A stretch of DNA of 63,185 nucleotides from Sphingobium cyanobacteriorum (lineage in GTDB: Bacteria > Pseudomonadota > Alphaproteobacteria > Sphingomonadales > Sphingomonadaceae): assembly GCF_030580935.1 (NCBI RefSeq), contig NZ_JAUQOM010000015.1, positions 1 to 63,185 on the forward strand, written 5' to 3'. Numbering within the stretch: position 1 is the stretch's first letter; every line of letters starts with the position of its first letter. Of the stretch, positions 44,722-51,985 are shown one piece after another. The translations under genes and the position numbers were made by a program. The notes beneath the pieces are model-generated. The model did no database searches and was not told where the DNA came from. It saw only the letters and a list, made by a program, of their open reading frames with translations.

Positions 44722-44916
44722 CTAGCGGTCGATGCCGCGTTCCATGCCGAGATCATCGGGCGCAGAGGATCTGGGTTGGTCGTCGCGCGACCAGCCCAGA
44801 TCTCCCCGGCTCCAGGGTTCGGGCGACCGACGTGAGAACCAGCCCTCATCAATGAGTTTGGCTCTCACATCATCGACAGTCGCACCGAAGGCTTCCGCAA
44901 ACCAATCGCAGCTCAT
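44722..44916 (-). CDS. Small hypothetical protein (64 aa) upstream of T4CP
   Basis: MSCDWFAEAFGATVDDVRAK... then a Ser/Arg/Asp-rich tail. It overlaps the preceding zinc-ribbon gene by four bases and ends 12 bp before the T4CP start, so it belongs to the mobilization operon. No domain recognised. Confidence 0.55.
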   Translation of the reverse strand: MSCDWFAEAFGATVDDVRAKLIDEGWFSRRSPEPWSRGDLGWSRDDQPRSSAPDDLGMERGIDR

Positions 44917-45131
44917 CCGTAGGTGAAGCCGCAATGATTGCATTTGTATGGCGGGCGCAGCCGATTGGCGACGCTGATTCCGGCCCACAAAGTCAATCGG
45001 CTTAGCAGGTCTTTCAGCCAGTTGGGCTGGCGTTCAGCAATGACGCCGTTGGCAATTGTGGCGATGGGCATGTTCGGAAAGGCGTTGGACGCGCAGTCCG
45101 TGCTGCCGCAGCGAGGACATCCTACAGTCAT
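44913..45131 (-). CDS. Zinc-ribbon protein (72 aa)
   Basis: Start MTVGCPRCGSTDC. Paired CPRCG and CNHCG motifs at the two ends form a likely zinc ribbon, with a short hydrophobic middle (LSRLTLWAGISVANRL). Operonic with its neighbours by four-base overlap. Function unknown; island mobilization cluster. Confidence 0.6.
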   Translation of the reverse strand: MTVGCPRCGSTDCASNAFPNMPIATIANGVIAERQPNWLKDLLSRLTLWAGISVANRLRPPYKCNHCGFTYG

Positions 45132-45154
45132 GGGTTTTCTCCTGATAGGTGGGG

Positions 45155-45391
45155 TCAGCGGAACTCGTGGCTGCACTTGGTGCATTGCTTGAGGCCGCCG
45201 CCCGGTATGCGTTTGTAGATTTCGCGGCCGATCTTGATGCTCAGATGGGCAAGCTGCATGTGGGGGTGTGCATGGTGGCGCATATTCTCGAACCGCAGCG
45301 CGCCACCGACGCCGTTATTGAGCGCATCGATCCCATCGGGTTCGATGGACTTGGCGGCACCGCCGCATTCGGGGCATTTGGGCATGAACAT
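45155..45391 (-). CDS. Zinc-ribbon protein (78 aa)
   Basis: MFMPKCPECGGAAKS at the N-terminus and CTKCSHEFR at the C-terminus give four cysteines for zinc. The middle is His-rich (RHHAHPHMQLAH). A GGAG site precedes it. Same strand and spacing as the next zinc-ribbon gene, suggesting one operon. Confidence 0.6.
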   Translation of the reverse strand: MFMPKCPECGGAAKSIEPDGIDALNNGVGGALRFENMRHHAHPHMQLAHLSIKIGREIYKRIPGGGLKQCTKCSHEFR

Positions 45392-45500
45392 GGTCTATTC
45401 TCCTTTGAGTTGCTCAAAGTAGCGGCGCGCAGGTCTGCTTGCGTGGACACGCACCTGCGCGCCGCCTAGTTAGGTCACGATGTTGGATTGGAGGAAGCTC

Positions 45501-45614
45501 CTACCTTGCGGCCAGGAAGCCTCCAGTTATGACCGTCTTGACGGTGGTAGCGACAAGAATGATGCTCGCGGTCAGTGCCGCAAGGGCTGCTGCAATTCTG
45601 GTCTGTATGTTCAT
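45501..45614 (-). CDS. Small hydrophobic peptide (37 aa)
   Basis: MNIQTRIAAALAALTASIIL..., one membrane helix, ATG 45614 with GGAAAC upstream. Similar in size and build to the ORF at 36479. Weak support because of length. Confidence 0.4.
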   Translation of the reverse strand: MNIQTRIAAALAALTASIILVATTVKTVITGGFLAAR

Positions 45615-45791
45615 TTTGAGTTTCCTTCCATCGGGGTAGTCCGGCATCGACCGGGGAATGGGGTTGCGGCGGGCATGGCTCTTTCTTTCCAAAATCGCAG
45701 TTACCGAATTGGATTGATTGTGCTCGTCGTTGAGTGGAAACGGGGCCTGGGTGGGCCTGCCCCTCAGTTTGGCAGGCCGTCCGCCCCGGCG

Positions 45792-45944
45792 TCAGGGCTC
45801 CTCACGCTTTCCTCTGAGCTTGGCGCGCCTGCGCCACACCCTGAATGCACGACCGACTGCACTCAAAGCCAGCGCAATGCGTGCCACCTCGCCGAGGGCC
45901 TTGACGAGGCAGATGATTTTGGTGTCGTCCATGAACTGCTCCAT
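45792..45944 (-). CDS. Small basic protein (50 aa)
   Basis: In-frame ATGs at 45950, 45944 and 45932; the last has GGAG at ideal spacing. It encodes a helix (ICLVKALGEVARIALALSAVGRAF) followed by a basic tail (RVWRRRAKLRGKREEP). No family recognised. Confidence 0.4.
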   Translation of the reverse strand: MEQFMDDTKIICLVKALGEVARIALALSAVGRAFRVWRRRAKLRGKREEP

Positions 45945-46036
45945 TTCCATCTATGCACCCAATCGACGTAGCGCTTGGGCTGCAGTTGAAATGAGCCAAT
46001 TTCGCAGAAGTGTATGTAGGGTTGACGGAAGCGGGG

Positions 46037-46324
46037 CTAGCGCGCCCACTTCCGAGGCGCGCTTCTGATTGCTTCATCAAGCGCGGCGAAGATCTCGGGT
46101 CCCTCCTCATAGGGAATGGTTTTGTCGTCTTCCGAAACACCGAGCGCCTTAATCATATCATTGAATTTTGCGTATTCCTCGTGCCCGATTGGTCTGCTCA
46201 CGATGCTGGTTTCGCCAGACTGGCGATTATATTCGACATCGAATTGCCAAGGCTCTAGCCCGTAGAGCTTTCCTAGCTCAACAAACCGGCTCATCAGTGC
46301 AAACTCGTACATCGTGAAAAACAT
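46037..46324 (-). CDS. Hypothetical protein (95 aa)
   Basis: A soluble acidic protein (MYEFALMSRFVELGKLYGLEPWQFD... AIRSAPRKWAR). No domain recognised. It is divergent from the WD40 gene with 116 AT-rich bases between, which probably hold both promoters. Possibly part of the neighbouring cassette or an independent small gene. Confidence 0.55.
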   Translation of the reverse strand: MFFTMYEFALMSRFVELGKLYGLEPWQFDVEYNRQSGETSIVSRPIGHEEYAKFNDMIKALGVSEDDKTIPYEEGPEIFAALDEAIRSAPRKWAR

Positions 46325-46440
46325 CCATCAAAAAGGCCATGATTTTTCAGAAAGTGCTTGAAAAACTGGTTTTTTGGTGGCGCAACAACGATGGATTAAT
46401 CCGCGTGTTGCTATTTCAGAACAGTTTGGAACCTTGAAGA

Positions 46441-49400
46441 ATGGGAAAAGCTGACAAATCTCATAATAATAACATGCCTAAGTATCATTCGGCTTTCCGC
46501 GACAAACTGCAAAAGTATTTTGATAATCCGCCATATACGCCAACGAAAAACTCCCTAACTCGCGGAGACAACGTTTCATATCTTGGTCGACCAATGAAAA
46601 AATTCGTCTGGTTTCCTGAGAGTTTTGGCCCCGAAATTGGCGTCTCAGCTTCAGCTGTCCGGCGATGGCTGAGGCGGGTCTCATTGCCATCGCTGAGCAA
46701 TATGAAAGCAGTGATCAGCACCATTTTTGGTCCAAATCCTGAGCAATTTACCGAGGAGATTGAAGGGTTCTGGGAATCGCTGCGCTATTGTGAGCGCGTT
46801 TACAAGGGTGACACAGAGGGGGTGCTCACAGAGACCGGCACCGGTGATGGGAGCAGCCTTCGCGGAAACACATCAACCAAGAAACTTGAGTTGCCTCCTG
46901 TTCTGCAGAACCTTAGTGAAGCAGGCGATCAGACTAGCCTGCCCCAATCTGCTCTGAACGCTGAGATCGAAAAACTATCGGTCAATGAGAAAGCGGCACT
47001 TTTCGCTATTGCTGCAACCTCAACGCCACTCGATGAAAATCGACTCAGGGGGCTTCTGGGGCTGGACGGGGTCAATTGCGCTGCGTCGCTGACTAAAAAG
47101 TATCTGGTCCAGCGCAACGGATCGCTTTTGACGCCAAGCGGTGCCGTTACGACCCTGCGAGAAGCGTTGTGCCAGTCACTCGCCGATGATTTTCAAGTTC
47201 GCGTCCCCGATATGCTTGCCAAGGTTCCACTTCTCGATACGCGTGAACCCGAGGACGCGCTTCAACGGCGTTTGGAGAGCGTCGTTTACCGGTTAGTCGC
47301 TATATTGGTAGCGCGCGGGATGAGCGGATCGGAGATTGCTAGGCGAGCCGAGGAAATGCTGAAAACCGCCCGTCAAGGTGAGTATCGCGATACCTTTCTT
47401 GCAGGAAATCTTGTCAACCTGCTCGCTTGTGATCGGCACAGGCTTTCGGGCATGGATTTGAGCGGGTTGCATATCAAGCATGCCTTTTTGCGCCACAGCG
47501 AGCTTCGCGGAACAGACCTGAGCAACGCCCACCTCGAATACTGCGTGCTGGCCGATATTTTTGGTTCAATCTGGCAGGTAGGCTTCCGAGACGACGATAG
47601 GGAAGTGCTCGCGAGTTCCGCGTCGGGGATTGTCCGCACGTGGTCGGTTGTAACAGCGGGCAGCATTGAGACTTACGGCGGGAGGCAGGACGCTCATTTC
47701 GGCTGGAGTTTTGGATTCGCAGTGAGTGCCGATGGGCAGGAGTTGGCAAGCGCCGGTGGCGACGGAGAGATTCGAATTTGGCGAAGAGATGGGAAGCTTG
47801 TTGACCGCCTCACCGGCCATCAGAGCCGCGTTCGCGCGTTGGCGTTTAGGCCTGACGGCTCACTCATATCCTGTAGTGAAGATAGGCGAGTTTTGCAGTG
47901 GAGCAGAAGATATGGCGAGCAGGCAAGGCCTGCGGAGCTATATCGTCATCGTGACCGGACGACGACGTTGGCACTGTCAGCCAATGGGCGCTTCCTGATT
48001 TCTGGCGCAAACGGTGGCGAGGTTGTGCTATATGATTTCGATAATCCGAGCTCTCGCCATTGTATTACTCCCCACTTGAAAGAGGTTCGGGTTGTTCGAT
48101 TTTCAACTGATAGTACGCATGCAATTTCGGCAGGCGACGATGGAAAAATATGCATCTGGCATGCGGATTCGCATTCTATTGTGAAAGAAATACGCCTGAA
48201 TTACGATCAGCCGACTAAGGCTTCCTGCTTTATTGGCGAAAGCAACGAAATGTTCGCAGCGGGTACGGATGATGGTTGGATTTCTATTTGGAAGCCGCCA
48301 TACGAGAAACCTTATTACAAGTGGCAAGCGCATGCCAGTCTTATCCGTTCGCTTGCATCTTCAAGCGACGGGGCATCACTCGTCAGTGGCGGCGATGATC
48401 AAACCGTTATGGTTTGGCGATTCAATGAAGAGCATTCAGATTCAGCTTTGGTGCGCTCGTTCAGTGGGTACTCTGCCGAGGCGCGAGCCGTTGCCTTTGT
48501 GAAGCGTCTGATCGCGACCGCACACGACGACGGTGTGGTGCGCATCTGGGATTCTGAGACCGGGAAAGAAGCTCCCCCATTTTTAATCGAAGGTCACAGG
48601 GGGCGAATATGGTCGCTGGCATTTTTTCAAAATGATCAGATATTGGTGACAGGCGCAGAAGACGGGGGCGTTCGTGCATGGCGGATGGGCAACCGATTGC
48701 CATTTTGGACAGGCAGCGAACACGAGTATCGTGTTTTCGCTGTCGCGACGCGCGACGGGCCGACCCCCTTGATAGCTAGCGGCGGTTCGGATTCGAGAAT
48801 TAAAATTTGGTCGATTAAGCAGTCAAACTCACTGTTCACGCTTGGCCACGACGAAGGACATACCCGACGCATTCGAGATTTGGCATTTAGTCCAGACGGT
48901 GGATTGCTATGTTCAGTCGGCGAGGACAATCAAATCTTGGTGTGGCAAGAAGCCGACGATGCTTGGCGCTGTGTGGCTAGGAAATCAGAAACTTCGCCGG
49001 TCACCAGCGTCCGGTTTTCGCCAGATGGAGGGCATATTTATTGGGGCACGGATGCGGGGTTAGTTGCGGCTTGGGATAGAGATGCCGACACCATCAGGTA
49101 TGTGAGCCTGTCTGACAAACCAGTCCTCAGTGTGGGCGTGACACCCAGGGGCGACAAATTGGTCGCAGGAATGGCGGACGGCAAAATTGCCGTCATCAGC
49201 TCCCAGACGCTAACTGTTCTTGCACTAGAAAAAGCACATGACGATTGGGTCGAGCAGGTAGCAGTTTCCCCTGATGGTCAAACCATTGCCTCTGTTAGCG
49301 ACGACCAGACTGTGCGTCTTTGGCACCTCGAATACCTGTCCGAAAAGGTTCCAGCAATGAGAGCACGTGCTCCATATGATGGATTGCAAATAGATGGCCT

Positions 49401-49479
49401 GACAGGCATCACTGAAATTGAAAGGGGCCGTCTATGCGCCTTGGGGGCTCTTGAAGCTGGCGGAGAACGTGATGAGTAA
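46441..49479 (+). CDS. Large WD40-repeat protein with HTH-like and pentapeptide segments (cassette gene 1)
   Basis: 1012 aa. Residues about 60-110 contain a helix-turn-helix-like stretch (GPEIGVSASAVRRWLRRVSLPSLS). A helical region follows, then a short pentapeptide-repeat block (about 335-365: LSGMDLSGLHIKHAFLRHSELRGTDLSNAHLEYC read in fives). From about 380 onward there are some 13-14 WD40 units (for example LAFRPDGSLISCSEDRRVLQW, VRGD-type turns, VSPDGQTIASVSDDQTVRLW). No nucleotide-binding motif is visible. Such beta-propellers act as sensors or scaffolds in signalling and defence systems. Its stop overlaps the next gene by eight bases. Local GC is lower than the backbone. Confidence 0.85.
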   Translation: MGKADKSHNNNMPKYHSAFRDKLQKYFDNPPYTPTKNSLTRGDNVSYLGRPMKKFVWFPESFGPEIGVSASAVRRWLRRVSLPSLSNMKAVISTIFGPNPEQFTEEIEGFWESLRYCERVYKGDTEGVLTETGTGDGSSLRGNTSTKKLELPPVLQNLSEAGDQTSLPQSALNAEIEKLSVNEKAALFAIAATSTPLDENRLRGLLGLDGVNCAASLTKKYLVQRNGSLLTPSGAVTTLREALCQSLADDFQVRVPDMLAKVPLLDTREPEDALQRRLESVVYRLVAILVARGMSGSEIARRAEEMLKTARQGEYRDTFLAGNLVNLLACDRHRLSGMDLSGLHIKHAFLRHSELRGTDLSNAHLEYCVLADIFGSIWQVGFRDDDREVLASSASGIVRTWSVVTAGSIETYGGRQDAHFGWSFGFAVSADGQELASAGGDGEIRIWRRDGKLVDRLTGHQSRVRALAFRPDGSLISCSEDRRVLQWSRRYGEQARPAELYRHRDRTTTLALSANGRFLISGANGGEVVLYDFDNPSSRHCITPHLKEVRVVRFSTDSTHAISAGDDGKICIWHADSHSIVKEIRLNYDQPTKASCFIGESNEMFAAGTDDGWISIWKPPYEKPYYKWQAHASLIRSLASSSDGASLVSGGDDQTVMVWRFNEEHSDSALVRSFSGYSAEARAVAFVKRLIATAHDDGVVRIWDSETGKEAPPFLIEGHRGRIWSLAFFQNDQILVTGAEDGGVRAWRMGNRLPFWTGSEHEYRVFAVATRDGPTPLIASGGSDSRIKIWSIKQSNSLFTLGHDEGHTRRIRDLAFSPDGGLLCSVGEDNQILVWQEADDAWRCVARKSETSPVTSVRFSPDGGHIYWGTDAGLVAAWDRDADTIRYVSLSDKPVLSVGVTPRGDKLVAGMADGKIAVISSQTLTVLALEKAHDDWVEQVAVSPDGQTIASVSDDQTVRLWHLEYLSEKVPAMRARAPYDGLQIDGLTGITEIERGRLCALGALEAGGERDE

Positions 49480-50086
49480 AAAGCTCCCTTACCTCGAAAA
49501 ACTTGAGAGCTTCTCCCGTCCCACCGCATTGGGATTTTCAGCCGTACTTCATTCCTACAAGCATGACGGGGTCGTCTTGTTTGCTTTGGCGAAGGGGAAT
49601 GTTTGCCAAGATGATGTTCATGTCCGCATCCAGTCGCCGTGTCTGTTTGGTGAGTCCTTTGGAGTGAATAGCTGCGATTGCGGCGCGCAACTATCGCAAG
49701 CGCTTCAGGCGGCAGCGACCGCCGAGGCGTTCTTGCTCATTTATTTGAGCGACCAAGAGGGACGCGGACACGGCGTCGAAACGAAGCTTCGAGCCGTGGA
49801 AAAGGAGGCAAATCTAGGCCTTAGTATGCCTGACGCTTTTCGCGCCCTCAATCTGGAATTCGACAAGCGCTCGTATGGGACTGCCGCCGCAATCATCAAG
49901 GATTTGGTTGGCAATCATTCCATTTGCCTTCTGACTAACAATCCAAAGAAGGTTGAAGGGCTGGAAGATTTTGGAATCGAGGCGAAGCGGATCGCGCACG
50001 TGGTTGACAATCCGACCGATGAATGTCGCCGCTATCTGCGTAGCAAGCGTGACGAGTTGGGCCACCTGCTTCCTGCAGACTTGTGA
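49472..50086 (+). CDS. GTP cyclohydrolase II-like protein (cassette gene 2)
   Basis: 204 aa, the size of RibA. The zinc-binding triad is intact (SPCLFGESFGVNSCDCGAQL: one Cys, then CDC), as are DQEGRGHG, DKRSYGTAAAII (Asp, Arg, Tyr of the active site) and LLTNNPKKVEGLEDFGIEA. RibA opens the GTP imidazole ring in riboflavin synthesis. Here there are no other rib genes; the gene is translationally coupled to a WD40 protein upstream and a phosphoribosyltransferase downstream, so a non-riboflavin role (nucleotide ring opening, as suggested for Urc1-like proteins of uracil catabolism) is more likely. GGAGAACG precedes ATG 49472. Confidence 0.88.
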   Translation: MSKKLPYLEKLESFSRPTALGFSAVLHSYKHDGVVLFALAKGNVCQDDVHVRIQSPCLFGESFGVNSCDCGAQLSQALQAAATAEAFLLIYLSDQEGRGHGVETKLRAVEKEANLGLSMPDAFRALNLEFDKRSYGTAAAIIKDLVGNHSICLLTNNPKKVEGLEDFGIEAKRIAHVVDNPTDECRRYLRSKRDELGHLLPADL

Positions 50087-50673
50087 TGAGGCCAGTCGAC
50101 CTTGCACGGCTGCGATCATTCGTAAGGCATGTCGATGATTTTCCGTCAAAGGGAGTGCGTTTCCTTGATGTAACCCATGTTATCAGTAACCCTGAGTTGT
50201 TTGCATTTATTATTGATGCGCTTGCTCGTCCATTCCTTGAGCGAGGGGTTACCCATGTAATGGCTTTGGAAGCACGAGGATTCTATTTTGCGGGAGCTGT
50301 TGCGCTGCGTCTGCAAGCGGGGCTGGTTCCTGTGCGCAAGCCGGGAAAGCTGCCGCCTAGGACAATCAATGCCAAAGGATTCATAGCGGACGGTGACGGG
50401 ATCATTCAATCTAGCGATGCGCTCAAAAGTGGCTTCAACACCTACCAAAAGCCATATGAATTTGAACTGGCAGAAGGTGTTCTCAGGTCAGGTTCAAGAA
50501 TTGTCGTCGTTGATGACCTGCTAGCCAAAGGCGGATCAATTGATTCTTGTCGAAAATTGGTAGCAAAAACGGAAGCCGAAATCGTGGGCGCGGCTGTTGT
50601 GATTGAACTGAGCGCGCTCGGTGGTCGCGCCAATTTGACTGGCATTGAGATTACAAGCATCATTGAGTATTGA
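50086..50673 (+). CDS. APRT-like phosphoribosyltransferase (cassette gene 3)
   Basis: 195 aa type I PRTase fold. The PRPP-binding loop IVVVDDLLAKGGSIDSC and the upstream VMALEARGFYFAGAVALRL and VRKPGKLP elements resemble adenine phosphoribosyltransferase. It should transfer phosphoribose from PRPP to a nucleobase, or use a nucleotide in reverse. The ATG overlaps the previous stop (TGATG), so translation is coupled to the cyclohydrolase-like gene. Base specificity cannot be deduced. The end overlaps the convergent MazG-like gene by 14 bp. Confidence 0.87.
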   Translation: MRPVDLARLRSFVRHVDDFPSKGVRFLDVTHVISNPELFAFIIDALARPFLERGVTHVMALEARGFYFAGAVALRLQAGLVPVRKPGKLPPRTINAKGFIADGDGIIQSSDALKSGFNTYQKPYEFELAEGVLRSGSRIVVVDDLLAKGGSIDSCRKLVAKTEAEIVGAAVVIELSALGGRANLTGIEITSIIEY

Positions 50674-51541
50674 GGATCCCAAGCGCCAAGTCATTTCTTA
50701 GACGGGGCAGCTTGCGGCCGCCTGCTATAACAATGAAGCACTTATCAGCGCTGCTTCCCCGCAGCACCGAGATCGGATTATTCCTAAAATCCGCCTTACC
50801 AAACTCGCTGTTGATAGTGCGACCAAGCGCGTCAAAATCCTGGGCTTTTGCTCCTTCAAACGCTTCGCACTCAAATACGAAAGCCGCAAGTGGCGCTACA
50901 GCGTCAACGCGGAGAAATCGGGCAAACTGATCCTTCCGACTTCCCGCATCCATTTGCGCCGTTTCTCCCCAAACACCAATTTGTGGCCCGACCAGCTCGC
51001 CTTCGGCTAGAGCGAATGCGACAAATGTGTCGCGAACAGGTGAAGTTACGGTGTCGATCCGGCCCTCAAAGCGCTTGGCGTCGCGCAATGCGTTGCTTCG
51101 CACCCCATCTACCGCCATCTCGAATAGCTTGGTGGTAGAGCAACCGACTATTTGTGCCAGAAAATGGAATAGGGAGACAAACTCGGCAGCCAATGACACG
51201 CCCCTCTCTCCTGGCTTAGGGGGCTTGCTCCCCTCGAACCGATTGGTGGCCCTGGAAATCTGTCCCACGTTAATCAAAGCGCCGCGCAAAGGGTCGCATT
51301 CGGCAAAACTGACCGACTCAGTCCAACTTAAGTCGAGTGCATACTGATTGGCGAGAGCGACGCTCGCAACGACCACGTCAGCAGCTTCGCGCTCAATTTG
51401 TGGCTTGTAGCCACCGTCTATCGCTGCGGCAAGCTCGCCCAGTTCCTCCGAAATGCGAGCTAGACTTGCTAGAGCAACCCAATACCCACCCATCGACCGG
51501 ATGGCTGCGTCCACCTCTCGCTGTACGCTACCAATTTTCAT
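50660..51541 (-). CDS. MazG-like pyrophosphohydrolase fused to an unknown domain (cassette gene 4)
   Basis: 293 aa. The N-terminal 110 residues carry the MazG/dUTPase-type all-alpha NTP-PPase motif: SEELGELAAAIDGG, then EREAADVVVASVALANQY (EExxE...ExxD metal ligands). The C-terminal about 170 residues (FARFLRVDAVAPLAAFVFECEAFEG, DFRNNPISVLRGSSADKCFIVIAGG) match no domain I know. The family hydrolyses nucleoside triphosphates to monophosphates. Its 3' end overlaps the PRTase gene by 14 bp and its 5' end faces the retron, so it probably belongs to the nucleotide cassette. Confidence 0.72.
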   Translation of the reverse strand: MKIGSVQREVDAAIRSMGGYWVALASLARISEELGELAAAIDGGYKPQIEREAADVVVASVALANQYALDLSWTESVSFAECDPLRGALINVGQISRATNRFEGSKPPKPGERGVSLAAEFVSLFHFLAQIVGCSTTKLFEMAVDGVRSNALRDAKRFEGRIDTVTSPVRDTFVAFALAEGELVGPQIGVWGETAQMDAGSRKDQFARFLRVDAVAPLAAFVFECEAFEGAKAQDFDALGRTINSEFGKADFRNNPISVLRGSSADKCFIVIAGGRKLPRLRNDLALGILNTQ

Positions 51542-51822
51542 TTGATCGAATATTCGAGCATTATATATCCCTACTATATTGCTTCACTAAGACACATGAC
51601 TTTAGTTGTCAGTTTATGTGCAGCAGTGCGGCAGCCTACCCAGCGATGCTGCGTCAAGCGTGGTAAGCTCCTTTTGCCCTTCACAAAATACCATTTCTTG
51701 AATTGGGCGACGTTGCCTCCTGCCCGCGCCCTCGGCGCTAATCGCGTCCCGAGCCTGTAGTCTCACCGCCCTCCCCCCCAAGCTGCTTGACCGCCTAGCG
51801 GCGTCATGCATAGTTGTCGCAA

Positions 51823-51964
51823 GGCTTGCAGGCAGAATTGTTGCCCGGTTTCGAGGCATATGATCCAATGTTACGAGGGCACTTGTGCTCCTTATGACAC
51901 TTATTGCGGTCCATGCATTATGCATGATGAATGCGGACCGTTCGCGTAGGAGTGCCTGCAAGCC
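51823..51964 (+). ncRNA. Retron msr-msd non-coding RNA
   Basis: Bounded by perfect 12-nt inverted repeats GGCTTGCAGGCA (a1, 51823-51834) and TGCCTGCAAGCC (a2, 51953-51964), just upstream of a retron-type reverse transcriptase. Inside are a TGCC/GGCA stem-loop (51843-51857), a GGGCAC-TT-GTGCTC stem-loop (about 51878-51892), both msr-like, and a long msd-like hairpin (51907-51940) with CGGTCC/GGACCG and GCATT/AATGC stems. The a1/a2, short msr stems, long msd stem, then RT order is the classic retron layout. The branching G position is not determined. Confidence 0.85.
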
Positions 51965-51985
51965 CCTGTATTAGGTGGGGGATAT

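Noticed and set aside
49472..50086. Housekeeping ribA of riboflavin synthesis
   Set aside because: Motifs match, but no other rib gene is present and the gene is translationally locked between a WD40 protein and a PRTase in an accessory island.
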